Below, piece after piece: positions 47,158-56,429 of a DNA stretch of 64,000 nt. A model generated the notes under the pieces. It saw only the letters and a list, made by a program, of their open reading frames with translations, was not told the DNA's origin and did not search any database. The first letter of the stretch is position 1; every line of letters starts with the position of its first letter. A program made the translations under genes and the position numbers. Location of the stretch: assembly GCF_000969415.1 (NCBI RefSeq), contig NZ_JZEX01000108.1, forward strand, positions 62,001-126,000, read 5' to 3'. This stretch comes from Devosia geojensis. Its GTDB lineage: Bacteria; Pseudomonadota; Alphaproteobacteria; Rhizobiales; Devosiaceae.

Positions 47158-48563
47158 CGGCTCGGCAATCCTTCCTGCGGCGATAGGGACATCGCCGTGT
47201 TCAGTCCGCCGCCCGGCAGGAATTCCCCTTCGGGTGGATCGTCCATGATTTTTCCATCGTTGAAGATCGTCAAGCCATGACGAATGGTTCGCGCCACCAC
47301 CCCGCGCATGGCTGATCCGACATAGGCGCTGTGCCGGTTGCGATAGTGAAGGTCTTGTGCCTGCAATACGAAGCTTGCCTGCGGATCGACGATGACGAGA
47401 TCGGCATCCGCGCCGACCGCGATGCTCCCTTTGCGCTGATCGAGTCCGAAGATGCGCGCCGGATTGGCGGCGGTCATGCGGACGAGCGCGGCAAGGGAGA
47501 GTCCGCGGTTGTGGACGCCTTCGGTGACAAGGGCCGGCAGCGTCGATTGCAGGCCCGAAATCCCGCCCCATGCATCGAAGATATCGGCCTCGCCGGCGGT
47601 CTTCTCCTCCAACAGGCAGGGCGAATGGTCCGAGGCGATGATATCGACCGCGCCATCCAGCACCCTGTCCCAGAGCGCCTCGACTTCCTCCGATGAGCGC
47701 AGGGGAGGCGCGCACTTGGCTGCAGGGCCAAGGCGTTCAAGGTCGTCCTCACAGAAAAAGAGATAGTGCGGACACGTTTCGGAGGTGACCGGCACCCCGC
47801 GCTGCTTGGCCGCCGAGATGAGATCGATGCCGGCGGCGCATGAAACATGGACGATATGCAGGCGCACCCCGGTCCTTTCGGCCAAGGCGATAGCCGAGGC
47901 GATGGCCGCCAGTTCGGCGGCGATCGGTCGCGCCTCGCCCCAGGCCCTCCGGTCCTTGCGTCCTTTTCGGCGCAGGTCCGCGGTGAAGCGCCGGGTCATC
48001 TCCTCGTCTTCGGCGTGGACCGCGAGCAAAGACCCGAAGCGCGCGATATCGCGCATGCCGCTTTCGAGAACGAGGTCGTCGGCCCGCGGGAAGTCGAACG
48101 AACCTGCGCACATGAAGGCCTTGAAACCGAGCACGCCGCCCGCATGGAGATCGTATAGCTCGGAGCGGTTGTCAGTGACGAGCCCGCCCCAAAGCGCATA
48201 GTCGACGATGCTCTGCCGGGCCGCCGCGCGCTTGCGGCGCAGGGCGTCGGCATTGATCGTCGGGGGCGAGGCGTTTAGGGGCATCTCCACCACCGTGGTG
48301 ATACCCCCCGCAGCAGCAGCGCGGCTGCCGGTAGCAAACCCCTCCCAGTGCCCCCGGCCGGGTTCCGAAAAATGCACATGTGGGTCGATGAGCCCTGGCA
48401 GCACCAGAAGGCCGCCGGCGTCTATCTCCTCGCGGGCAGCACGGTCCGGATTGCCACGGACGATATCGACGATCCGGCCACCCGCGACGACCACGCCACC
48501 GGGAAAATCGCTCTCGGCGGTGACGATCCTGCCATTGCGGACATAGAGGTCGGCTGTTTCCAT
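47148..48563 (-). CDS. allB: Allantoinase-like cyclic amidohydrolase
   Basis: A 471-residue metal-dependent amidohydrolase. His62 and His64 in DPHVHFSEPGR, the carboxylated Lys in GFKAFMCAG, His in VHAEDEEM and IVHVSCAAG, and Asp in IIASDHSPC form the binuclear site. SEPGRGHWEG and MPLNASPPT are closer to allantoinase (EC 3.5.2.5) than to dihydropyrimidinase or dihydroorotase. No uricase, allantoicase or ureidoglycolate genes are nearby, so it may open a different cyclic ureide or imide. Overlaps the upstream gene by one base. Confidence 0.78.
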   Translation of the reverse strand: METADLYVRNGRIVTAESDFPGGVVVAGGRIVDIVRGNPDRAAREEIDAGGLLVLPGLIDPHVHFSEPGRGHWEGFATGSRAAAAGGITTVVEMPLNASPPTINADALRRKRAAARQSIVDYALWGGLVTDNRSELYDLHAGGVLGFKAFMCAGSFDFPRADDLVLESGMRDIARFGSLLAVHAEDEEMTRRFTADLRRKGRKDRRAWGEARPIAAELAAIASAIALAERTGVRLHIVHVSCAAGIDLISAAKQRGVPVTSETCPHYLFFCEDDLERLGPAAKCAPPLRSSEEVEALWDRVLDGAVDIIASDHSPCLLEEKTAGEADIFDAWGGISGLQSTLPALVTEGVHNRGLSLAALVRMTAANPARIFGLDQRKGSIAVGADADLVIVDPQASFVLQAQDLHYRNRHSAYVGSAMRGVVARTIRHGLTIFNDGKIMDDPPEGEFLPGGGLNTAMSLSPQEGLPSRWA

Positions 48564-49555
48564 CAATCCAGCCCGATCAGCCGCGCCGGGTTGTGAGCGG
48601 TCATGAGCTGGACTTCCTCGATCGAGAAACCGAAATAGAGGAGCATCGAGATCATCATGCGCATGCCCTCGATCGGCGAGGGCAACACCCGCACGCCATA
48701 GTCGGTCGCCAGTACGAACTGCTCGGGTCCGACATCGCGGATGCCTTGCAGCCAGCTCATCGCCCGGCCATGGATGACCGATCCCATGTCCATCAGCTCC
48801 CGCTCGACGTAGTAGTGCGTCTGCGGCATCCAGGGACCGCCGAAGTCCACCGCGCATGCTTCGAGGAAGACGCCCTTGGCGGCGAGCCCCTTCTGCTCCT
48901 CGACGCTGAGCAACGCCCGCGCCGGGTGCGCAACGAGGATCTTTCTGATGCCCGCCGCCTGCGCCAGCTCGACGACGCGCAGGGCTTCAGGTCCCGAGAC
49001 GTGGCCCGTGTTGAGGTAGACCTCAGGGTGCTCGGCCACCATGTCGAGAATTTCCTTGAGCGCATCGGGCACCGGCCCCTCAAGGGGGATGCGGATCGCG
49101 CGGGCCAGCTCCTTTTCGGCGAACCCCGGGATCGCGTCCTTGAACGGCACGAGCTTGCCGTCGACGAGCGTCGATTCCGTGCTGGCCGAATGGTAGGTGC
49201 AGTGCGAGCCGAAGCTGATCATGCGGCACCCTTCGCCGAGGTTCAGCGCGGTGCGCACGGCGCGCGGGTTCATCCCGTCATGGCCGGAATTCATCAGGTA
49301 TCCGCCGAAGGTACGGAAGTCCTTGAGGTAGCGATTGACCATCCAGGCCGTGCCCGAGGCCCATCCGAAAACGTCATAGTAGAGGATGGTGCGCATCCCC
49401 GCGGCCCGCGCCATCTCCGCGACCTGGATGGGGTCATAGTGGCCCGGATTGGAGCGCAGCACCGGCCCTGCGTGCACATGGCTGTCGATTGCCCCTACCA
49501 GCAACTCTTCGGGCAGTTCCATCGTGCGGTTGTAGAAGGGTTCGTACGTTGCCAT
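48563..49555 (-). CDS. DUF6282-like amidohydrolase-fold protein, copy 2
   Basis: A 330-residue putative metal-dependent hydrolase. AIDSHVHAGPVL (residues about 20-31) gives two His ligands; YLNTGHVSGPE and KILVAHPAR add two more, and ATDYGVR an Asp. The pattern matches amidohydrolase-fold DUF6282 proteins, for which no reaction is established to my knowledge. It resembles the next upstream gene over its whole length at roughly 60 percent identity by eye. Start MATYEPF is 11 bases after that gene's stop. Probably cytoplasmic. Confidence 0.7.
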   Translation of the reverse strand: MATYEPFYNRTMELPEELLVGAIDSHVHAGPVLRSNPGHYDPIQVAEMARAAGMRTILYYDVFGWASGTAWMVNRYLKDFRTFGGYLMNSGHDGMNPRAVRTALNLGEGCRMISFGSHCTYHSASTESTLVDGKLVPFKDAIPGFAEKELARAIRIPLEGPVPDALKEILDMVAEHPEVYLNTGHVSGPEALRVVELAQAAGIRKILVAHPARALLSVEEQKGLAAKGVFLEACAVDFGGPWMPQTHYYVERELMDMGSVIHGRAMSWLQGIRDVGPEQFVLATDYGVRVLPSPIEGMRMMISMLLYFGFSIEEVQLMTAHNPARLIGLD

Positions 49556-49566
49556 CGCCCCCTCCC

Positions 49567-50574
49567 TCACAACGGATCCAGCCCGATCAGGCGGGCGGGG
49601 TTGTCGGCGGTCATGGCCCGGATTTCGGCCGGGGTGAACTCGTAGTCGAGCAGTGTGGTGATCATCGTGCGCATGCCCTGCACCGGGCTCGAGGCGGCGC
49701 GGATGCCGTAGTCGGTGCCGAGCACGAAGTATTCGGGGCCCACCTGCCGGATGTCGGCCATCCATTGCGCAGCCGTGCGCCGGGGCCGCGGCAGGTCGCC
49801 CGAGCGGTCCATGTACTTCTTTTCGACATAGTAATGCGTGCGCGGCGCGTGCGGGTAGAGCCAGTCGACGAGGCATCCCTCTAGGAAGAATCCTCGCTTG
49901 GCCGCATCCTTCTGCTGCTCGATCGAAAGCTGCTGGCGCGCCGGATGGGCGATCAGGACCTTCTGGATCTTGAACTCCTCGGCAAGGTCGAGGATGCGCA
50001 GGACTTCCGGTCCCGAGACGTGGCCCGTGTTGAGGTAGACGTCCGGATGATCGGCGACCATCTGCAGGATTTCGGCGAGCTCGTCGGAGATCGCCCCCTC
50101 GGTCGGGATGCGGACGGCCCGGGAGAGCTCCTCGCGGGCGAACTCGGGATAGGCGTCCTTGAACGGCACCAGTTCGCCATCGATGATCGTCGACTCGCGG
50201 CTGGCCGAGAAATAGGTGCAGTGCGAGCCGAAGCTGATGAACCGGCAGCCGTCCTCCATGTAGAGGGCGGTGCGCACCGAGCGTGGATTGAGCCCGCCGT
50301 GGCACGAGTTCATCAGGTACCCGCCGAAGGTCTTGATGCCCGGCACATGCCGGTTGACCATCCAGGCCGTGCCCGAAGCCCAGCCGAAGACGTCGTAGTA
50401 GACGATGGCGCGCATGCCCGCCTCGCGCGCCTCTATGGCGACCTCGAACGGGTCCTGGTGGCCCGGGTTGGACCGCAGTACGGGACCGGCGTGGACATGG
50501 CTGTCGATGGCGCCAACGAGCAGTTCGTCGGGAAGCTCCATCGAGCGGGTGTAGAAAGTCTCGGTCGTCGTCAT
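49567..50574 (-). CDS. DUF6282-like amidohydrolase-fold protein, copy 1
   Basis: A 335-residue paralogue of the following gene. Shared blocks include VGAIDSHVHAGPVLRSNPGH, YYDVFGWASGTAWMVNR, FGSHCTY and YLNTGHVSGPE. It differs mainly in the C-terminal third (VDWLYPHAPRTHYYVEKKY) where substrate contacts may lie. ATGA overlap with the ATPase gene upstream shows that it is co-translated with the importer. No function known; hydrolysis of an imported amide, lactone or ester is the family-level expectation. Confidence 0.7.
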   Translation of the reverse strand: MTTTETFYTRSMELPDELLVGAIDSHVHAGPVLRSNPGHQDPFEVAIEAREAGMRAIVYYDVFGWASGTAWMVNRHVPGIKTFGGYLMNSCHGGLNPRSVRTALYMEDGCRFISFGSHCTYFSASRESTIIDGELVPFKDAYPEFAREELSRAVRIPTEGAISDELAEILQMVADHPDVYLNTGHVSGPEVLRILDLAEEFKIQKVLIAHPARQQLSIEQQKDAAKRGFFLEGCLVDWLYPHAPRTHYYVEKKYMDRSGDLPRPRRTAAQWMADIRQVGPEYFVLGTDYGIRAASSPVQGMRTMITTLLDYEFTPAEIRAMTADNPARLIGLDPL

Positions 50575-51581
50575 TGCGGTACCTTCTTGGAAGGGGTCTG
50601 GATTGAAATTGGGCCGTCGGTTGCCGCATCGGCGGCAAGCCAGCAGGCGACTCGATGTCCTTCGGGCAGCTGGGTCACGGGCGGCGCCGTGCGGCACCGC
50701 TCATGCGCCATCGGGCAGCGCGCCCGCACGGGGCATTCGCCGGGGCCGACGTCGGCGAGCACGAGCTCGCCCTTGAGAGACGGGTGCGGACCGGGCTTCG
50801 GAGTGATGCGCGGCGCCGCCGCCAGCAGCGCCTGGGTGTAGGGGTGAACGGGGTGCCCCAGAACGATCTCGCTCGGCCCTTCCTCGACGATGACGCCGAG
50901 ATACATGACCATCACGCGCGAGCAGATGTAGCGCACGACCGCGACGTCATGGCTGATGAAGAGGAAGCTGGTGCCCACTTCCCGCTGCAGATCCTTGAGC
51001 GTGCGCAGTACCTGGGCCTGCACCGAGACGTCGAGCGCGGAGGTCGGCTCGTCGAGCACGATCAGCGAGGGTTCGCAGGCGAGCGCCCGCATGATCGCGA
51101 CGCGCTGCCGCTCGCCACCGGAAAGCTGGTGCGGGAAGCGGTCGAGAGCTTCCTCCTTGAGGCCCACCAGTTGCGCGAGCTCGATCATGCGGGCGCGCTC
51201 GTGGCCTCGTGGGACCGTATCGAAGTTGCGCATCGCCTGCTTGACGAAGGTGAAGACGGACATGCGCGGGTTGAGGCATGTCTCGGGCCGTTGGAAGACG
51301 ATCTGCACCGCCTTGCGGAACGTGCGCATCCGCGCCGGCGAGAGGCTGGCAAGATCGGTGTCGTTGATGACGATGTGGCCGTCGTCAGGTTTCTGAAGGC
51401 CGACGACGCAGCGCCCGAGCGTGGTCTTGCCGCAGCCGCTCTCGCCGATGAGACCGACGACTTCGCCCCCTTCGACATCGAACGAGACACCGCGCACGCC
51501 GACATTGACGGCTTCCGGCCGTGTCCGGTCGCCGAAGAGCTTCGTCAGCTTGCGCACGGAAAGCACTGGACTGGCGGTCAT
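50571..51581 (-). CDS. Opp/Dpp-type ABC importer ATPase (OppF-like)
   Basis: A 336-residue ATPase: Walker A GESGCGKTT, signature LSGGERQRVAIM, Walker [14 protein letters not shown]-loop ISHDV. The C-terminal domain has CPVRARCPMAHERC, the cysteine pattern of the Opp/Dpp ATPases. Start at MTASPVL, coupled by ATGA to the first ATPase. Followed directly by the DUF6282-like gene. Confidence 0.86.
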   Translation of the reverse strand: MTASPVLSVRKLTKLFGDRTRPEAVNVGVRGVSFDVEGGEVVGLIGESGCGKTTLGRCVVGLQKPDDGHIVINDTDLASLSPARMRTFRKAVQIVFQRPETCLNPRMSVFTFVKQAMRNFDTVPRGHERARMIELAQLVGLKEEALDRFPHQLSGGERQRVAIMRALACEPSLIVLDEPTSALDVSVQAQVLRTLKDLQREVGTSFLFISHDVAVVRYICSRVMVMYLGVIVEEGPSEIVLGHPVHPYTQALLAAAPRITPKPGPHPSLKGELVLADVGPGECPVRARCPMAHERCRTAPPVTQLPEGHRVACWLAADAATDGPISIQTPSKKVPQ

Positions 51582-52540
51582 GCCGGCACCTCCTCGTAGA
51601 GGACGCAATGCACGGCTCGGCCAGCGCGCTCGATCGCGGGCGGATGTCTCGCCTCGCATACGGGAGTCGCGAACTGGCAGCGGTGCGAGAACCTGCACCG
51701 TTCGATCCCTTCCGGGCCGCCCCATACGTTGCCGATGAGCGGCACAAGCTCGCGCGGCTGGTCGACATCCGGCACCGCCGCGATCAGCCCACGCGTGTAA
51801 GGATGGAGCGGGTCGGCGAAGATGGTCTTGAGGTTCCCGGATTCGACCACCTGCCCGGCATGCATGATCGAGAGGCGCCGGCAATACTCGGAAACGAGCG
51901 ACAGGTTGTGGGCGATGAGCACGATGGCCATCTCGCGCTCCTCGCAGAGGCGCGCCAGGAACCGCAGCAGCTCGCGCTCCGTGGTGACGTCAAGGGCGGT
52001 CGTCGGTTCGTCGGCGATCAGCAGCGCCGGTTCGGTTGCGAGCGCGCAGGCCATCGCGACCCGCTGGGCCTGTCCGCCGCTGATCTGGTGGGGGTACTTG
52101 CCGCGAAAGTCCCGGTAGTTGAGCCCGACGACGCGGAACAGCACCTCGACTTCCGCACGCGGATCGGTTTGCCGGCCGGATCTCCGGAGCGCCCGCTCAA
52201 CCTGCCTGTCGACCGTCTTGAAGGGATTGAGCGCCCCTTTGGCGTTCTGGAAGAGCAGAGAAACGCCGCGGGAGAGATTGCCGCGCAGGCCACGCTGGTT
52301 TCGTGCCGGCAGCGCTCGCCCGGAGAATGCGACGGACCCGGCCATCACCTCGAGGCCCGACGCCGCCAGTCCGACGCTGGCCATCATCGAGATGGATTTG
52401 CCCGAGCCGCTTTCTCCGACGAGCCCATAGAGCTCGCCGCGCTCGACGCTCAGCGAGATGTCGTCGACGATACGCCGCCGCACGCCGCCGCGCACGCTGT
52501 CGATGGTCAACCCTTCGATCGAGAACAGTACGTCCGCCAT
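51578..52540 (-). CDS. Opp/Dpp-type ABC importer ATPase (OppD-like)
   Basis: A 320-residue ATPase: Walker A GESGSGKS, signature ISGGQAQRVAMA, Walker [13 protein letters not shown]. The C-terminus has CRFSHRCQFATPVCEAR, again the cysteine-rich motif. It starts three bases after the permease stop and overlaps the second ATPase. Confidence 0.86.
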   Translation of the reverse strand: MADVLFSIEGLTIDSVRGGVRRRIVDDISLSVERGELYGLVGESGSGKSISMMASVGLAASGLEVMAGSVAFSGRALPARNQRGLRGNLSRGVSLLFQNAKGALNPFKTVDRQVERALRRSGRQTDPRAEVEVLFRVVGLNYRDFRGKYPHQISGGQAQRVAMACALATEPALLIADEPTTALDVTTERELLRFLARLCEEREMAIVLIAHNLSLVSEYCRRLSIMHAGQVVESGNLKTIFADPLHPYTRGLIAAVPDVDQPRELVPLIGNVWGGPEGIERCRFSHRCQFATPVCEARHPPAIERAGRAVHCVLYEEVPA

Positions 52541-52543
52541 GCC

Positions 52544-53449
52544 TCAGGCCTCCGTGCGGCGCGGATCGAGCCGGCCTTCGAGGCAATCGCCGAGCAGGTT
52601 GAGGCTGAAGATGGTGAGGGCCAGCACCAGGCCGGGTCCGATGCTCATCCACCAGGCGCCCTGGACGAGGTAGTTGGTGCCTTCGGCCACCATGACGCCG
52701 AGATCGGGCGTCGGCGGCCTGATGCCGACGCCGAGGAAGGAGAGGGCGGCGACGTTTCCGACGGCCGCGGCGAGGTTGAGGCTTCCATGCACGATGATGG
52801 GCGAGAGCGTGTTGGGCATCAGATGCCGGAAGAGGATCGACATCTCGCTCGCTCCCGAGCACCGCGCCGCATCGATGTATTCGAGGGTCTTGCGGCTCAG
52901 CGTCTCGCCGCGGATGACGCGGGCATAGATCGGGATGTTGATGAGGACGGTGACGATCACGATGCTTTCCAGCCCCGGACCCATGACGAGGATGAGTACC
53001 ATCGCGATGAGAAGGAGCGGGAAGGACTGCACGATGTCCACGCCCCGCATCACCAGGTCGTCGAACCAGCCGCCGACATAGCCGCAGACCAGCCCCAGCA
53101 GCGAGCCGATGAGGATTGCGCCGGAAACGCCGAGCCCTGCCACGATGAAGTCGATGCGCAGTGACGTGATGGTGCGCGAGAACACGTCCCGGCCGAAGTG
53201 GTCGGTGCCCAGCCAGTGTTCGGCGGTCGGCGGCAACAGCGTCTGCGGCGTCGTCAGCAGCGGGTCGTGGGTGACGAGCCAGGGCCCGACGATGGCGATG
53301 GCGAGCAGAGCCGCGAGCATTGCCGTGCCGGCAAGGCCCAGCGCATCGCCTCCGAAAATGCCGTAGTAGAAACGGCGCCAGGGTGTAGGGCCGGCAGGCC
53401 GCCGGGGCAGGGCGGGTGTGGTCGGCATCGGGTCAACGCGCATATTCAT
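52544..53449 (-). CDS. Opp/Dpp-type ABC permease (OppC-like)
   Basis: A 301-residue permease with the landmark HWLGTDHFGRDVFSRTITSL, EAA loop IDAARCSGASEMSILFRHLM and C-terminal SFLGVGIRPPTPDLG. Start set at MNMRVDP, overlapping the previous gene by 17 bases; an ATG two codons downstream and one nine codons upstream are alternatives. Confidence 0.83.
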   Translation of the reverse strand: MNMRVDPMPTTPALPRRPAGPTPWRRFYYGIFGGDALGLAGTAMLAALLAIAIVGPWLVTHDPLLTTPQTLLPPTAEHWLGTDHFGRDVFSRTITSLRIDFIVAGLGVSGAILIGSLLGLVCGYVGGWFDDLVMRGVDIVQSFPLLLIAMVLILVMGPGLESIVIVTVLINIPIYARVIRGETLSRKTLEYIDAARCSGASEMSILFRHLMPNTLSPIIVHGSLNLAAAVGNVAALSFLGVGIRPPTPDLGVMVAEGTNYLVQGAWWMSIGPGLVLALTIFSLNLLGDCLEGRLDPRRTEA

Positions 53450-54464
53450 GGCGGATCCGCGGATCGATGAAGGCATAGGAAATGTCCACCAGAAGGTTGG
53501 TGACGGCCACGCTCGAGGCGATGAGCAGGATGCAGGTGGAGACCGGCGCCATGTCGCTGGTGGTGATGGCGGTCACCGCGTAGCGCCCGAGACCCGGCCA
53601 GGCGAAGACCGTTTCCACCACGGCGGCGCCGGCCAGCACATTGCCGACGATGAAGCCGAGCGTGGTGACGATCGGCACGAGAGCCCCGCGCAGGGCATCG
53701 CCGAGCACCAGCTGCCGCGAGCGCAGCCCCAATGCGCGTCCGAATGTGATGTAGTCCTCTTTGAGGGATTGGCTCATTGCGGCTCGTGTGATGCGCGCGA
53801 TCGGCGAAACCACCCCGAGCCCGAGGACGAAGGCCGGCAGCATGACTTGCCGCAGGGCCGCCAGTGCCACGTCGAAGCGCCCCGCGAGCACCGCGTCGAT
53901 GGTATAGAATCCGGTGACGCCGGTAGGCGCGGTATAGAGCGCGGAAAGCCTGCCGATCGGAGACGGGACCAGCCGAAGCTGGAAATAGAGGTAGAAGATC
54001 AGCACCACCCCCAGCCAGAAGGCCGGTATCGATTGTGCGGCGAGGTTGAACACGCGCACCAGATGATCGATCCAGCTGCCGCGGTAGACCGCGCCCAGCA
54101 TGCCGAGCGGCAATCCGACGAGAACGCCGAACGTGATCCCGAAGGTCGCGAGCTCCAGCGTCGCCGGAATGCGTAGCGCCAGATCCTGCCCGACGGTGTT
54201 GCCGGTGCCGAAGGATCGGCCGAAGTCCCCGCGGAAGACCGACTCCATGTAGCGCACGTACTGGACGACGAGCGGCTGATCGAGTCCCATCTGCCTGCGC
54301 ATCTCGGCGCGCTGCTCGTTGGTGATGTCCGGATACCGGCTGGTCACCGGATCGGAGGGCAGGAGGTACGCCATCGAGAAGGCGACCGCGCTGACCCCGA
54401 AAAGGACGATCAGGCTGATCGCCAGCCGGCGCAGGATATAAAGGGTCAGGGGCGGCAAGCGCAT
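53433..54464 (-). CDS. Opp/Dpp-type ABC permease (OppB-like)
   Basis: A 343-residue permease: N-terminal LYILRRLAISLIVLFGVSAVAF, LLPSDPVTSRYPD loop after TM1, EAA loop ITFGRALGLRSRQLVLGDAL. It lies 67 bases after the binding-protein gene, a gap containing a strong hairpin. Confidence 0.85.
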   Translation of the reverse strand: MRLPPLTLYILRRLAISLIVLFGVSAVAFSMAYLLPSDPVTSRYPDITNEQRAEMRRQMGLDQPLVVQYVRYMESVFRGDFGRSFGTGNTVGQDLALRIPATLELATFGITFGVLVGLPLGMLGAVYRGSWIDHLVRVFNLAAQSIPAFWLGVVLIFYLYFQLRLVPSPIGRLSALYTAPTGVTGFYTIDAVLAGRFDVALAALRQVMLPAFVLGLGVVSPIARITRAAMSQSLKEDYITFGRALGLRSRQLVLGDALRGALVPIVTTLGFIVGNVLAGAAVVETVFAWPGLGRYAVTAITTSDMAPVSTCILLIASSVAVTNLLVDISYAFIDPRIRHEYAR

Positions 54465-54484
54465 CGGCAGTCTCCGGGCTGAGG

Positions 54485-54511
54485 GGCCGCGCCGAAGGAG
54501 CCGGCGCGGCC
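54485..54511 (-). terminator. Intra-operon hairpin after the binding-protein gene
   Basis: GGCCGCGCCG (54485-54494) pairs perfectly with CGGCGCGGCC (54502-54511) around a 7-base loop, between the binding-protein stop and the first permease. No T run follows on the minus strand. Probably an mRNA processing or partial-termination signal. Confidence 0.6.
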
Positions 54512-54531
54512 TCGCACGTCTTGGAAGGACG

Positions 54532-56166
54532 TCAGCTGCAGGGGCGCAGCCAGGAGAAGGCTATGGTGCCCCATGGGAACTTGTTGACGTTGCAGATCTG
54601 GCTGGAGACAGCGGCGTTCCAGTTCACCTGGTAAAGGGGCGCGGCCATGCGCTCGCCGTTGAGAATGCCCAGCACCTCGTCCTGCAGCACCATGTATTCG
54701 GCTTCGTTCTCCTGCGGGATCAGCAGGGCGTCGAGCACGTCCTTGTCGAGCGTTTCGTTGGAGTACTGGATGTGGTTGGTCGCGCTGTCGGTGCGGTACA
54801 TCCAATAGGCCCAGTACATGAAGTCGTTCCACCAGGGTCCCATCGAATGGATGGAGACCTCGAGTTCGCGTCGCCCCCAGGCGATATCGTCGAAGGCGTT
54901 CTGGGTGAGCGGGCGGATCTGCATGTCGATGCCGATCTCGCGCAGCGCATCCTGGATGATGACGCCGGCGGCCATGTTGGTCGAACCGTTGACCACCGGC
55001 ACGTCGAACGAAGGCACGTTGCCGGCATATTTGCTTTCGGAGACGAGTTGCTTTGCCGCCTCGATGTCGGTGGTGAAGAGCTCGTCGGGTTCGTAGCCCG
55101 GCGTATTGACGCCGACGAGGTTCTGCACGGGCGTGCAGAAGTTGCGGCAGACCTCGGTCACCAGACGTTCATAGGGCACGGCCTTGATAACTGCCTCGCG
55201 GATTTTCGGGTCATCGAAGGGCGGCACGTCCGGCTTCCAGCGCAGGACAGCCACATCCTGCTGCGAGGGCACGCTGAATACCTTGGCATTGGGTGAGTTC
55301 TGGAGGACCGAGTACTCGTTGGGAGTCATGAATGCGAAGTGGGCTTCTCCGCTCTCGAGCAGCAGCATGCGCGTCTGCACGTCAGGTACGACCCGGAACA
55401 TGACTTCCGAATAGTAGGGTTTGGCTTCACCCCAGTAGTCCTTGTTGGCGACGGCGATGATGTATTCCCCGCTCTGGCGCTCGCCGAGCATATAAGGACC
55501 GGAACCCATGGCGTTGGACTTGATCCAGTCCACGCACCACTCGTCTGCCTCGGTCCGTCCCGCTTCGCAGGCGGCCTTGGACATCACGGTCAGCGACATC
55601 GAGGCGAAGTTGCGAAGCGAATAGCGGCCCAGGCCGTCGGGGTAGGTGATCTCGATGGTCTGGGGATCGACAATCCTCATCTGGTCGACCTCGAAGATGC
55701 CGCCGGTTTCGATCTGCGTCGTGCCCCAGCCCATGCGGCCCACCAGCGCGCGCTCGATCGACCAGAAGACGTCTTCCGCCGTCACCGGCGAGCCGTCCCA
55801 GAACTTGGCGTCGGGATCGAGATGGAAGGTCAGGACCTTGTTGTCCTCGGAAATCTCCCAGGAGTCGGCGAGCCGCGGTACGATCCTGGTCTGGTCGGCG
55901 ATGCCGGTTTCAGGGTCGATCTCGTAGGTGACGAGGGTGTCGAACATCTCCATCGCCAATTGCCCGACGAACGCCGAGGTGTTCTGCGGGTCGAGCGTGG
56001 CCGGATATTCGTGGTGCAGGTAGATGAGGCGCGGTCCGGCTCCCACTTCGTCGGGACTGAGTGGAGCAGGCGCGAATGCGGACTGTGCCAGGGCCGGTCC
56101 ACTGAATATGGATGCGGCCAGAAGAGCTGCCAGCGGCGGCAGGAAACGGGATCGGTGCATTGCCAT
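54532..56166 (-). CDS. Opp/Dpp-type (SBP family 5) binding protein
   Basis: A 544-residue periplasmic binding protein with signal peptide MAMHRSRFLPPLAALLAASI, cleavage after PALAQ. Landmarks: LHHEYPATLDPQNTSAF, LDPDAKFWDGSPVTAEDVFW and KIREAVIKAVPYERL. It heads the operon that also encodes two DUF6282-like proteins, an allantoinase-like enzyme and a two-component system. The alternative start MHRSRF two codons later is equally possible. The ligand is presumably the amide-type compound those enzymes act on. Confidence 0.85.
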   Translation of the reverse strand: MAMHRSRFLPPLAALLAASIFSGPALAQSAFAPAPLSPDEVGAGPRLIYLHHEYPATLDPQNTSAFVGQLAMEMFDTLVTYEIDPETGIADQTRIVPRLADSWEISEDNKVLTFHLDPDAKFWDGSPVTAEDVFWSIERALVGRMGWGTTQIETGGIFEVDQMRIVDPQTIEITYPDGLGRYSLRNFASMSLTVMSKAACEAGRTEADEWCVDWIKSNAMGSGPYMLGERQSGEYIIAVANKDYWGEAKPYYSEVMFRVVPDVQTRMLLLESGEAHFAFMTPNEYSVLQNSPNAKVFSVPSQQDVAVLRWKPDVPPFDDPKIREAVIKAVPYERLVTEVCRNFCTPVQNLVGVNTPGYEPDELFTTDIEAAKQLVSESKYAGNVPSFDVPVVNGSTNMAAGVIIQDALREIGIDMQIRPLTQNAFDDIAWGRRELEVSIHSMGPWWNDFMYWAYWMYRTDSATNHIQYSNETLDKDVLDALLIPQENEAEYMVLQDEVLGILNGERMAAPLYQVNWNAAVSSQICNVNKFPWGTIAFSWLRPCS

Positions 56167-56360
56167 CTTCCATCGTCTGAACGGCCGAAAACCAAGTGGG
56201 AACGCTCTTGGGCGTCGGTCCTGGGGCGTAGAGGATGGTGGAGGGACGGCGTCCGCGCGCCTAGTTCAACTTCGGCGCAATCGCCGATACGATTGTATCG
56301 AATGGCGGGGCGGGCCAGCATCGGATAATGCCTGCTGACGGCCGGGAAGTCGATAGCCAC

Positions 56361-56393
56361 GGAGCCGCCCCGGCGATTTACCGCGGCGGCTCC
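56361..56393 (-). terminator. Hairpin after the alcohol dehydrogenase gene
   Basis: GGAGCCGCC (56361-56369) pairs with GGCGGCTCC (56385-56393); the stem can be extended inward with one mismatch. It lies 37 bases after the dehydrogenase stop on the minus strand and before the promoter of the SBP operon. The rest of 56167-56360 shows no clear promoter boxes. Confidence 0.55.
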
Positions 56394-56429
56394 ATGTCAT
56401 GATTCTAGAACTTCATGCAGTGCGTGAGG

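Noticed and set aside
48563-50638. 691-residue apparent double protein including the second DUF6282-like copy
   Set aside because: The first part is the wrong frame of the upstream paralogue; two separate genes with their own starts explain it better.
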